A stretch of DNA of 64,000 bases from contig VFFE01006030.1 of NCBI GenBank assembly GCA_008921705.1, positions 137,836 through 201,835 on the forward strand. Direction: 5' to 3'. This DNA is from Burhinus oedicnemus. Lineage: Eukaryota > Chordata > Aves > Charadriiformes > Burhinidae. Below the pieces are notes generated by a model. The model had not been told where the DNA came from and searched no databases. It saw only the letters and a program-made list of their open reading frames with translations. A program made the position numbers and the translations under genes. Shown here piece after piece: positions 13,891-26,500 of this stretch (the stretch's first letter is position 1; the number at the start of each line of letters is the position of its first letter).

Positions 13891-14326
13891 CTCAAGTGAA
13901 TGATCTGAGTGTAAAAATACCCATGCAGTTTCAGACAGAAAGTGGGTGGATTGAAGTCAACAAGGGATTGCTGAGAGTGTTTAACAAATGGTTTAGTGAA
14001 GGGCTAGTGAAGCAGGAAAGTACTTGTGGCACACAGACTAATAATGCTGTGCACGAGCATACTGAATCTGCAGTGCAATCTGAATGGCACGTCCAGATCT
14101 GCCCTGAGACAGAGCAGTAGCTGGAATATTTTTGTGTGTGCCTGCATGCAAGACCCACCATTTAAAAGTAATAAGATGAATAATAATGAATGAACTTAGA
14201 AAATAATAATCTGAGCTAGTTTTCTGAAGCAGCTGGATGTCACCATTGTAACTGTGACCAGAAAAAAAAAAAAAAAGTAAAAATAGGCATACTTCCTTGC
14301 TTCTCTCTCCTCTTCTTCATCCACAG

Positions 14327-14462
14327 AGGAATTAGGTGACCTGAGCTTCACAGGACGAGAAGGCTCTGAGCAGCTTGCTCTGAGTGTCTCTCTACTTCCA
14401 GAGGCAGGTGAACGAGTGAAGAGGGAATTCGCACTTCAGAGAGCAGCAAAGACCATCTTGCC
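14327..14462 (+). other. MAB21L3: MAB21L3 5' UTR, 3' part (exon likely continues a spliced leader)
   Basis: A strong 3' splice site (cttctctctcctcttcttcatccacag) ends at 14326. The following 136 bases contain no ATG until the MAB21L3 start. This suggests that the first coding exon begins here and that at least one non-coding exon lies upstream. A second, weaker acceptor (ctctctacttccag) lies inside this stretch. The upstream exon was not identified with certainty. Confidence 0.45.
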
Positions 14463-14510
14463 ATGAAACCATTCACAGATGAAGATGTAGAAATCTACAT
14501 CCAGAGCAAG
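14463..14510 (+). CDS. MAB21L3: MAB21L3 coding exon 1 (start codon)
   Basis: Sixteen codons, beginning [16 protein letters not shown], followed by a strong donor (AAG|gtaagg at 14511) in phase 0. The ATG has G at -3 and A at +4. There is no upstream ATG back to the strong acceptor at 14325-14326, so this is the natural start. The encoded acidic segment is the first turn of the N-terminal helix of the Mab-21 domain. Human MAB21L3 begins with a very similar Met-Lys-x-hydrophobic-Thr pattern (from memory). Confidence 0.88.
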
Positions 14511-17500
14511 GTAAGGCTTTATCTGTCCAGATTTTCTGTCTCCCACACTAGGTGTTGATTCTGAAGGGTGCCAAACTTGACAGTTAGTTGCTTGCCTGCT
14601 GTCTTCATTTCTGAGACAAGACTGGGTGAAGTTTCACGAGAACTGTATTTCTAATGAGATTTCTAGGTTTCTGTTGCAGAATGTTATCAGGGATCTCAGC
14701 TGGTAGTCTAATTTTTCAAGGTGCTTTTCTTCTTCAGATGTCCTGAATTTTTGCTCCCAATCTGGAATTACAGACGTAAAACTAGCTGTAATTGCCAGCA
14801 TTTAACCCAGGGAAAGGTCCTGACCTCTCTCCTTGTTCAGTGGTCTTGGCTTGACAGAAACAAGGCCGAAACCACACCAGGGTTGCCTCAAAGAAAGATG
14901 CATATAGGAACTAGAGAGACAGACAGATATTGTTAGAATTCACCCATTGGTCTGTCACCTCAGCTAAGGATACTTCTCTATATATCGTGATTAAAATAAC
15001 ATGCCTTGTTAGCACATGCAGGCTGGAACCACATTTTCTATTTTATGGGATATTCCAGCACTTGATTTTTTTTCGCTGTTATGAAATGAAGTAAACCAGA
15101 ATAAAATCATCAGTGAAACAATACTGTTTAATAAAAGTAACTCTAAGTGAGCCATAACATTTTTTAAATCTGACAGGTTTCATCACAGTAGTACTTAGCT
15201 AGTTCCTATTTGATAGTCTGCTTTCCCCATCAAAATGCAAGACACCAAAGTGAAAAGTCATTTCAAAATGGAAAACTGTAAGGCTTTCTTTTCTGTAAAG
15301 GATGAAATATTCTAGTACCATGAAGGGGCTGGTAAGAAAGGTTTGTTTTCTCTATGGAAATGTTTTGGTGACAAGTAGGTGTATTTCTGTGAGAACTTTC
15401 ATTTTCAGCCATGCAGTGTTGTGCACTGGAAACTCATTCCATGAGAATCTGTTCAGTGAGCTATATAGTGAACACTTCTCTGAAGATTTATAAAGCAGAG
15501 CTACAAAGGAGGGAACAGAGGGAAGCCATGCACAGGAAGATGCTCGTATGACTGCCATAAGTAGAAGGAAAAGAAGCAGCGTGTAGTTAAGTGACGCTTA
15601 TAGTTGCCAATATTTTAGGTTCTACTGAAAGTCTGTTTTCTAGCAGCCTTCCATGGCTGGGTTCCTATTTTCTGCCTACTCCTGAGTCTTCTGTCCAAGT
15701 GAGCCTGCCTAACCTTCAGGCAGCCCCAGTTCTGCTTGTCAAATGCTGCCTGTTTTTGAAAATAGGTCAACTACCTGGTGCAATGAATCTCTATGATACC
15801 AAAGATTTCTTCCTTAAGCCACTCAGCAAAGGAAAAACTCAAGTGGAGTGGATGTGACTGGGTAAATAAGAACAAACCCAAATGTTCTTAACAATCCCCA
15901 GTAAATCTCAGTCCTGTTTCCTTCCTCTGTAATAGAACCTTAATTGGCTTTGTTCTGGTTTTGTGCATTTGTTTTGGCATGATTTCCAAAGTTAAGACCT
16001 GGTAAGGGGAATGCCAGTAGGTGGTAGAAGTGGCTGTCCAACAAAGAGTGTATTCTGTCTCTTCTCACAACATGTCCTTGCTGGTGCTAAAGACATCTTA
16101 GATAAATGCCTTGGCTCTTCAGAAGCTGCATTCACTCACTCACGTTCTGTCTTCTGATTTTTATACCTTCCCTTTGGTAGGAAGGTTATATCTTCCAATA
16201 GCATGATTAGGGAGCTAATTGTGGTTAGCAACAGTTAGGACCATCTCTCACATGCCCTTTGTTCTTTTATCCCTGCCCCAGTGATGAGGAATACATGCAG
16301 AAAGAGGTGTTTAGTGGTACCTCACTAAATAGGTTTTTTGAGAGTCTGTACTCTCTTGAAGATTTCATGACAACTGCTGTAGCCTAGCCAGTAGGTGATG
16401 AAGGCACAATTAAATGAGGCCAGGCTAGGTTGGATGGATTCTCCCAGGATACTGGAGGTGGCAGAAAGTGTTACTAGCAGGTGCCCCTTAGAAAGAACAT
16501 AGCATGAGCAATGCATACAGAGGCACTCTTAGGTCTCCATTTGAGCTGACCCACAATGATTATATAATTTCAACAGAAAAAGTCTGGAATTTGTGTCTAA
16601 AAGCTCTTACAGATGGACAACTTTACCACTCATACCATCTGCTTGTTGGAGAAACCATTAGGAGTCTTGCTGAGCAAGTCAAGCTTATTGAACTGCTCTA
16701 AGGAGTTCTTCTGGATGAGCAAAAACATGGCGGAGAAAATAGCTTTAGCTACAGATTCTGCAGTGCCATAAATGAAATCTGAGGTGAGGAGGTGAAAATG
16801 AACATGGGCTAAAATTTTTCAGTATAAATTGTCTTTAAAAAAAAAAAAGTATCCAGTAAGCTGGATAAAACTGGTCTCAGGGAACAAGGATGAATTTGAA
16901 TGAGGAGGGTGAATTATTAGGGAAATTAAAGGGTATTATATAAACAGAAGGGACTATGTGTTGTTAACATAGCAAAGAATCAGGATGTCAAGGGTAGATG
17001 AGAGCCCAGCAAAGGGAATATGATACTGCTGTCTGATGTATTTTCCATTTGCAAAAACTATTCAGACTTTAAAATACTGTTAACTTTGTCGGCCGGGGGG
17101 CATGTATCCAAACTCTGCTGATCTTCAAGTTCAGCGTTAGTCAGTTGCTATTCCTCGGTTAACTGATCTTAGGCATGCACTAGTCCTTTTAGTCCATTGT
17201 ACAGTCCTGTTGTTGTGAAGAAGTGAATCTATTTGTCACCTCCCAGGGGCTGGGGACACATTTCAACACACTTGAGTGTTTTGTCTGACAGTTCAACATT
17301 TGACATAAAGGTGTCCAAATTGAGTTTTAATGAAGTGCTTCTGAGTGGTATTTCCTAAAAGGGAGAAGAGTGTTGTTTAAATGCTGAAGAAGATGCTAAG
17401 CAAACAGGACTCAGGAGTTGTAGAACAGAATCACAGAATGGGTTGGATTGGAAGGGACCTTTAAAGATCAATTAGTCCAACTTCCCTCCTGTGGGCAGTG

Positions 17501-20500
17501 ACATCTTTTCTTAGATCAGGTTGCTTAAACCCCTGCCCAGCCTGACTTTGAATGCTTCCAGGGATGGGGCATCCTCAGCTTCTCTGGACAGCCTGTTCCA
17601 GTGTCTCACCACCCTCATTGGAAAAAAATTTCTTCCTTATGCTTTTGCTTTCTTTTGCTTTGGTCTTTGATAATAACAAAAGACCATAGCAATTATGTTT
17701 GACTGTGGCAATTATGCTTGATTATTCACTTCAGCCAAGCTGTTAATGATCTAACGCTCTTGTTTCATACCTGCAAATAGCCTAACTAGGGTTTTAGTTC
17801 TAGCTTCAAGTGACTTTTCATTTTCTGATCTAGGTCTTTCAAAGCTCCCACCTGTTTCTGAATTTTTTTCTTGCCTGCAAACAATGAGATTTAGTAGAAT
17901 ATGGTCAGGAAAAAGAAAAATCAAGAAAAAAATAAAGCAAAAATTGCAACCAAATGAGAGAAAGCATTAGGATGCAAAAAAGGACAGTAAACAGTCTTCA
18001 TATCTCACTCTGCACTGGTAACTCTGAATTAATAAGTAATAAGGAATATGTTCATGAACTTCATTAACAATAGCTGAAGCTCTTTCTCAATTTAGTAAAT
18101 GTGTAAGAATCTTTGGGAAATATTTAAATGTCCTTTACTAAAATGGTTCCTTCATGTTCCTCCTGTTCAATCTCCTTGTTTGGGTTTTGACCATCTCCTT
18201 ATGCTCCATTCATTTTTAGTCATATGTGAAGGTACAGGTTCATCTTTTATTTTTCTGAGTTGTCCATCCTCCAACTCAGTCCTTCTAAGACTCAGACTTT
18301 CCATTGAAATAATTTTCAATAAATAATTATGCTACTACTGCTTGAATTGAAGAACTCTCCATCAAGTCTGGACTTGTGCAAAGCATTTGACACTGTCCTG
18401 CACAACATCCTTGTCTCTAAATTGGAAAGACACGGATTTGATAGATGAACCACTCGGTGGGTAAGGAACTGGATGGATGGCTGCACTCGAAGAGTTGCGG
18501 CCAACAGCTCAATGTCCAAATGGAAACCAGTGACGAGTGGCATTCCTCAGGGGTCGGTACTGGGACCACTGCTGTTTAACTTCTTTGTCAGCAACATGGA
18601 CAGTGGGATTGAGTGCAGCCTCAACAAGTTTGCTGACAACACCAAACTGTGTGGCACGGTTGCCACGCTGGAGGGAAGGGATGCCATCCAGAGAGACCTG
18701 GACGGGCTTGAGAGGTGGGCCCATGCAAGCCTCATGAAGTTCAACCAGGCCAAGTACAAGGGCCTGCACATGGGTCGGGGCAATCCCATACAGGCTAGGT
18801 GGAGAATGGATTGAGAGCACCGCTGAGGAGAGGAACTTGGGGGTGTTGGTTGATGAGAAGCTCAACATTAGCCAGCAATGTGCACTTGCAACCCAGAAGG
18901 CCAACCGTATCCTGGGTGAGGATAGGACAAGGGGTAATGGCTTCAAACTGGAAGAGGGTAGATTTAGATTAGGTATCAGGAAGACATTTTTCACTGTGAG
19001 GGTGGTGAGGCACTGGAACAGGTTGCCCAGAGAAGTTGTTGAGTCCCCATCCCTGGAAGTGTTCAAGGCCAGGCTGGATGGGACTTTGAGCAGCCTGGTC
19101 TAGTAGGAGGTGTCCTTGCCCATGGCAGAGGGGTTGGAACTAGATGATCTTTAAGGTCCCTTCCAACCCAAACCATTCTATGATTCTATGATAAGTTATA
19201 CAAACACATAGTCCCCAATGGGACCAGCTTTGGAAAGATACTTTCTCGCCATCTAGGAGCAGACTCTCATCTTTACTTCAGATCTGAAGACAGTATGGGT
19301 ACTTTCAACATACAATGTAGGCATCTAAGTGCTACCACATACACCTGCAACCTGACTAATGCACAGAGTATCTGTAATTCTTGAAGTCTTGTCAGCTCTT
19401 AGAATGAAACAAATCCTGGCTCTGAGAATGGCTACTGTATGCAGGGGAATAACGGGGTATTCTGCATCAAATGGATAAAGAATGAGACTGTAGCTGGTTG
19501 ATAGCAAATTTACCCATGTAATGAAGTCTTTGCCTTCCATCCAATGGTATTGGCATGGAAATATCAATTAATGCCCAGCAGTCTTGAGTATTGGCCCTTT
19601 GGTGTTTGCCAGCTCTGTCACATGGTAAGTTGGTTATAACACACAGGGAACGATAAGTTTTATTCCTAGCACAGCACAGGCACAAGTGTTTCAGGATGGT
19701 TTAAGCTGATTGTCTGTTTCCCACTGGAGGCAAAGACTGCAGTCACCTGTAATATAAAGTTTCTTTCTTGGAACTGACAGGTGGAACGGCGACATTATCT
19801 GGTTTCCAAAGCAGTGGAGGAGGTGCAGAACGTCATCCAGCAACTGACCACAGAAATCAGCTGTAAGGCCACACGATTTCAGGCTATCTCCAACTCTGGC
19901 ATTCACAATGAGAATATTAAGGTATGAACAAGAGCTCTAATATACTTTCTGGTAGCTTGTAGACACTCAGTAAGTGATTTCTCCATTGTGTAAGTGTTTG
20001 TATGGACAGTAACCTCACCCAAAATGCCAGAGACAATGCATTGACACTTCACTGTGGAAGTGACTGACCGGGTCATAGGGATTTACTCATGGACATCTTG
20101 CAGCTAGAGGAGCATTGGAGAGGGCTGGAGAAATCAGGCAGAGCCTCTTTTTACAACTGCTGCTTTTACAAAGAGTGTCTATTGCCAGAGCTGTCAATCT
20201 GCAAGCAGAAGTCAAAGCTCTTTGGGAGACAGAAAGAAACATTTGTACAGCAGTAACATACGAAAAAAATGCTCATGCCTTCATGAACTATGATTCATAT
20301 TTTTCACAGGTGGAAAACCAGTCAACTCACTAAAAAAATTTAAAAAAATAAAAAATCCTTCTTCCACTATGAACATTAGAAAGCTTCTTCAGAAAAATAT
20401 TTTTTCTTGGTCTTAGATTGGAACTTCTTTTTTACTGGGAAGAAATATGCTTATTAGTGGGAGAAGTTAAATGTCTCCCCATTTTAGACCAGCAAATACT

Positions 20501-23500
20501 AAAATATTAATGTCCTGTCCCAGCTGTGACAGAAGACTAGTTATTTCCTGTGACTACTTAACACATGAATAACTAGTGTAAGGATATAAGAAACAATCAC
20601 AGCAATGGCAACTTCAGATGAAAATGATCTTTTTCATCTGAACTAGTTTACATACTGTAGCTATGTCAACCCTTATACTAAAATGCAGCCAGTTATGGAT
20701 CAAAACACAGCAAAAATGTAAAAGCATGAGGCAACTTTTGCAGCTGTCTAGTATTGAAAGGGAAGAACTCTGTGTATCAAGCTGCTGGAAGAGTATGGAC
20801 GTGGAGGCAGAACATAATCATCCAGTCTGAAATGCTCTGGGGACAAACATTCAGATTGATACCTTTTCTGGCATTTTGCCTATCCCAGGGCATGTGGCCT
20901 TGCCAGTAGGAATGACCACAGTGACGTAAAAAGGTGTCACATCCTGGTCCGCATGTTCTTTAGTGCCATAGTCTGCCATCCACCTCTCATGCTGGAACAA
21001 AGCTCCTTGGCTCATGAAGTCTCACAACACCGGTGTCAGGGCAAAACCACTGTTCTGGAGAATAAAGTAGAAGAAAACCAAGGCAATCTATTCTGAACAG
21101 TAATTTGGTATTACGGTAGGCTGATCAGAACAACCTCTGCTTAAAAGGAATCCCCAAAACTTACTTTCTTAAAAAGCAGCAGATTTGTTATTCATACTCA
21201 ACTGAACCCAGTGCTATAAATGTGTGATAGTCACACTAAGAGGGCCTGGGTAACTGTCCTATAGGTATGGGTCAGCAAAGAATCAGTTAATAAGAAATTT
21301 TTTTTGGCTTGGGCAGTTCTGCTTCCAAAAATAGAATCTTTAAAAATCACTGCTGACATAAATCAACGCAGAGGAGACTTGTGTCAAGGGGAAGCCAATG
21401 TACTTACTATTCTGTGTTTAATTTTGCAACATATTTTTTTCTGTCAATTAAATTTGCAGGAACTTATCAGAACTTTCAGCTTCTGATTAAAAGGACTTAA
21501 TTTAACATGGTGAGGGGTCTAGATTTGTTGAGAAAGCTACAAGCCTCCTTCTAAATAGGCAGGACTGGGTGGGGAATATAGAAGAAAAGTCTTTAGACAT
21601 TCAATGTTCTTCTGTAACCCAGGGGACAAAGAGTCAAAATCTTTAATAAAAAACTTGAAATAAAATTCAGATGGACCAAACTATTTTATTTTTAAAACTT
21701 TTAAATACCTCTTTTAGTTGTGGCCCACCATATTTGCAGCTGTCAACTGTGCAGGGCTGATGCAAAGGGCGTGGAGACTTCAGTAAGGCATAATGAGCAG
21801 GTTAGCGTCCAGAGTAATTACTAGCACAGCACTGCCCAACAGCATTGCCAAGCGTTTAACTCTGTAATCATGGGGTGGGGGAGGGATTTTCCTTTAACAA
21901 ATATGCTCAAAGGAAGCTTGCAGCTTTGCTCTGTGAATGAATGACCTGGCACGTGCTTTCTCTCTGTTCTGGGTACTTCTTGTTTTCCTTTCTGCTTCTC
22001 TCAGGATCAGCCAGCTTTACTGGCCAAGTGGTCAGCTATGCTTCGGGGGAAGCGCCCATTCCACCCATCCATCCAGGTACAAAGCCTTCCTGCCACCTGG
22101 TGCCTTCCTGTCCGTGTGCCTGCTTCCTCCTCACCCACCCTCTTCTCCAGACAACTTCACTCACCTAACCGATCCTCCCATGACTATTTCATTCTCTCCA
22201 CAAGAGACTTGCTTTTTTGCTCAAAGCATAAATATTTTATTTCTAACCTAATGTTTCTGCCTCCCTGCGATATCCTGGCCAGGATCACAAGAATGAGTCT
22301 GTATTTAATTTGCCCAGCATACTGCAGGCAGGTTTTTAATATAGCAGAATTGGCTATAAGTTACACATCCCAGAATTCGAGGCTTTTGTTCAACAGCCTG
22401 GGACTTGCTGGGGCTCGTGGTCTGCACACAGTGCGTAAGACCATCGTGTGACAGAGCATAGGTGTGGGACTGGGATTTGTTTAGGCCAAGAGGACACCAG
22501 CTGCCCAGCTTTACAGTGCCATCCCCAGGCTTGTGATTTCTGGTGTTACCTGGTAAGCCTCAGGTGGAGGAGCCTTGTGACTGGTATTTGAAGGCACTCG
22601 CATAACACCCACAGTTCTTGCCTTTAAAATCCGTTGGGTGCCAGTGCATACAAGTCAGCATCTTGGTATGGGAAGGAATGGTTGTTTATCTGCAAATGTG
22701 ACCGAGGCAGTGAGATGAGCAGTACCTGTATGACAGCCATCCTGTTTTTCCTTATGGAGCCTAGCACTTTGTTCCTGAGCTGCTCACAGGGTTTCTCAGC
22801 CTCAGCAAACCTGAGCTGTGCATGTCAGCTTGGTCTGCAATGTCATCCTTCCAGTGTCCTCCTGCCTTTAGGTGGTTTATATTTGACAAAAGAAGGGCCA
22901 TTTCTGTGCTTCTTGCTGGCCGTCTTTTATATTTCAAATCTCTTGCCAGGGAGCAGAGAAGACCGGCTACTCCCTGTGGGAGAGGGAGCCAGGAGGTGAG
23001 CATGACAACATGGCAGCGCCTGCCCCATGTCCCCAAGTAAGGCAGACCTAGGGAGGGCAGCTGGGGTCAGACAAGAGTCTGGATCATCAGGCAAGTCTGT
23101 GCTGATAAGGCAGGTCTGAGGTCAAGCCAGGAGTACTCATCTGGGGTCAGGATCAGGCCCAACGATGGTAACCAGTCAGATGCACTCTATCGATTGTCAG
23201 GCAAGTCCATAGTGGTCAGGTAGGTCTGAGGTCAGGCTGGGAAGGTAGTCTTCAGGTAGGACAACAAGGTCTATGGCCAGGCGCAGGCATAGCTGTCACA
23301 CAGTTAGAGACCAGCACTCCTACAACATAGCCCAGTGCTGAGCTGAAATGGGGTTGCCAGGCCCATGGACAGAAGGTGCGGACAGAAGTCCCATTAAAGC
23401 CCATTAGTGCCTTCAGGACCCTGGCACCTCTGCAGTAATGTTTTAAACCTCCTGAGCTACCAGGAAGGCTAAAAGAATGTTTTGGATTAGTACAGGAGAG

Positions 23501-26500
23501 TAACAAGCATGTTTCATTCACCTCAGGTGTATCCACCTTGCAGCAACAGCCGTCGCTTCACATCCTGCTCGTGCAGCAGCTTCACCTTATTAATGCCAGT
23601 GTAAGTTAGGCTTGGTAGCAAGTGGAGTTGGGAAGCTTCTGAGTCAACACAGTAAAAGTCTGAAGGAGTTCAAACGCTCTCTCTGGAGCCACAATCACCA
23701 AATGCTTCCAAACTAGTGTTTGCCCAGGGCCAGTATGAGGTTTCATGGTATTTGTGTCACCTTATTCACTCTTTGCAAATACTGGTTCAGCACTGCTTTT
23801 ATTGGAAAATGGTCATTCCCAAAGTGAGGCCAATTAATTGGCTTGCAAACAAGCCTATTTGAGGATTTGTTGTCCATTGGCTACTGTTTCCATCCTTACA
23901 CTGTTACTGGCTTCCGCCCAGCAGGAGATGCAGGTTCATACAGCACACCTGGCCAAGACCTGAGGGTGCCACTGCCTGTGTAGGCTCAGGCATGTCACTT
24001 GCCTCATGTCTCTGTCTCTTAAAGGACAGTCATGCAGAGTGAAACACTTGTAAAATGAATGGGCCATAGCCTTATTTTACTAATGCCTGTAGTGAACTTC
24101 AAAAGAGATCAGAAAAGTACACTTTTTTGCCATAGTTATTACTACTATTGAACTCTAGGCTTATCTCTAGTAATAATTCTGAGGTAATAACTTGCACTAT
24201 TTTGTTTCCCTTTGCTGGATCTCAAAACATGCTCTCTGATATTGTCCTGCTCCTTGGTAGCTGCTAGTTATTACATCTCATGCAATTCCAGACTAGTAAT
24301 AACAAGGAATGGGGGAAACCATGGCAGGTATGGTGGCAAATCAGTCACTGCACACTTGTCTTCTGTGGGCCGTGGCTGTCACATCAGACTCCTTCTAAGA
24401 CAATTTCCTTTTAGTCTGTTTACCCCCAAAGTAACCCTCAGACAGGCATGGAACAGGTCCTGGCTATATTCAATTGCTCCCATCATACCATGGCTTTTCC
24501 TTCTCTCCAAAGCCCACAATTTTACCTATTACTTCCTTAACCCTCTTTTCCTTACTTCAGGCTCATGGATCTGCCCTTGTCTCCTCTCTCAATCTCTCTG
24601 CACTCTCCTAGGTCTTAGCACCCAGCCAATTCCTCATCACAGTCCCTCTTCGTGGCCTGACTGGGTACAGGGAATGCCAGGTACGGCACTGGCGTTATTA
24701 CACCGTGCATGGAGCCAAGCTCCTCTCCTCCGTGCGGGACCCTGAGGAATTGCATCAATGGCTAGAGGTGGAGCAGTTCTCAAAAAGCCTTCAGCAGTGG
24801 CATGAAACAGATGTGAACATCGAAGGTGATCTGGTTCCAGCCAAAGTCCTTATCGTCTTCCGGGAGCTGGTGGAGAAGTCGATTATCTCCTGTAACCTCT
24901 CCAGTGAGTTTAGTGGGGACAGGTATAAGGGGAACTGGCTGTCTTCTGTAGCTGATAGAGGGAAACAATCACACACACTAAGTGTTTGTTTGGCTCATGT
25001 GATCAGAAGTTAAAAAACAACAAACCCCTCCAAATCGGGGAGCCTTTAGCCCATTGCAGTGATGCATACAGACCTGCATTGAAGATAGAATTAAGTAGTT
25101 CTTGGGCTCTTCATACCCAAGATGTTGCTCCTTTCTTAGGAATTCAGGTAAGGTCTCCAGCAACGTCACCCTCACAGTTCAACCAAGACGCAACCCAGAT
25201 TTTCAGAATATTTAGGGATTTGTTTGGGAAAAATCTTTTTCTACTACAGCACCTGCAATATATCTAGACTATCAGGGAAGATAGTACAGGAAAATTGGAT
25301 ACAGAGAAGGTGCATAAGTCAGAGGAGAAAGTGCTTGAAGATGTGTATAGGGTAGATAATGCTCTGAGGAAACCTTAGCTGCCCATAGCTTTCCAGCATG
25401 GGGTGATGGGAACTAAGTAGAAAGACTTCTACTTAAGCAGTCTGTTGGACGAGTGCTCTTTTCCCCAATGTCCAGGCTACTCCAGTCCTGTTCAGGAGAA
25501 CTACATTCAGGAAGCTTGCTTTCAGTAGTGGCGCTGATCCCTCTGTGAGCAATCCAAAGTGCTTGTTTATTTCCTGTGGCTATTTATACTGGAAATGCTG
25601 ATCACTGATATAACACAATCAGTGGTGCATGCAACATGCTTTCATAGCTGCAACATCTGTAGCAAAATGCTGCCTTGAACAGTGATCCTTATGCTTAATT
25701 CTTAGCATCCTAGAGGCGTGTTATAAGCTTCAGTTAATGAACACTTGGCTTGGTCCAAGCTAAATAGTCTATGTCCATCTTTTCATATTAAGATACTGTG
25801 ACATGATCAAGTCCAGACTCTGGTGCCTCTTCTCATAGCATGTTTCCAGGATGATTTTACTCATCATCAGCCTGATATGGGTCTTCTGCGTTCCAGAAAA
25901 ATAGAAGCCATTTCCACTTATCTGATTGCACTCTGAATTTAGTCACAGGAGAAAACACGTTAAAGTCAAGCTCAGCTAGATCATTGCATTCTTCCAGGAA
26001 ATATTTGTTATCATAGAAATGCAAAGGTTGATGAGAATGAAATTTCACCATTGAGGCTCACAGATGCAAGCTCAGATGGAATGGGCTTGCATCTAAGGGT
26101 TTACTTATGTGAAAGTCATTGTGTTGAAGTGAAAACCTGCCATTGTGTCTAGCAGCAGTAGGTAAAGTTGTTAATCCAGGATAGGTACTTCCAACGGACA
26201 CAGGGAGTGATGTTAGCGCTGATGATTCTGATGCCTTTTTTGTAAGGCCAGCTGGGAGAGGATTGACACAGAGGAGATGAGCTAAGATGAAGTCAGGAGG
26301 AGTAATTACCATTTTTGTTCATTTCTGTGAAGAATGAACTTCCTTCATCCCACAGTACAACTAAAGTTACAGAATAATTTCCCTGATTTCATTGCTTCTC
26401 TATTTTTTAATTCTTTGAGCACCAGCAAAACTAGAGTTTTTGAGGTGTCTCACTTTTCCTTGGTGGAAAAATAGGTAGCATAATTGCAATGCTTTTGGAA

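Larger units (their letters stand above)
14511..19780 (+). other. MAB21L3 intron 1 (5.3 kb)
   Basis: GT-AG intron, phase 0. It contains two CR1 fragments of opposite orientation (17426-17639 and 18365-19193) and an A-run near 16839. Outside these I see AT-rich sequence with no supportable exon or RNA gene. Confidence 0.85.
19922..24611 (+). other. MAB21L3 intron 2 (4.7 kb)
   Basis: GT-AG intron, phase 0. It holds the candidate cassette exon at 22005-22076, two inverted repeats at 20536-20642, and a degenerate 110-bp tandem repeat at about 23060-23275. The open frame that runs into exon 3 from 24212 is intronic read-through. Confidence 0.85.

Noticed and set aside
18509..19066. 185-codon minus-strand open frame in intron 1
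   Set aside because: It is antisense to the CR1 reverse-transcriptase remnant and so a shadow frame.
24212..24745. 177-codon open frame ending inside MAB21L3 exon 3
   Set aside because: It is out of frame with the exon 3 homology and is intronic read-through. The conserved protein uses the frame starting at 24612.
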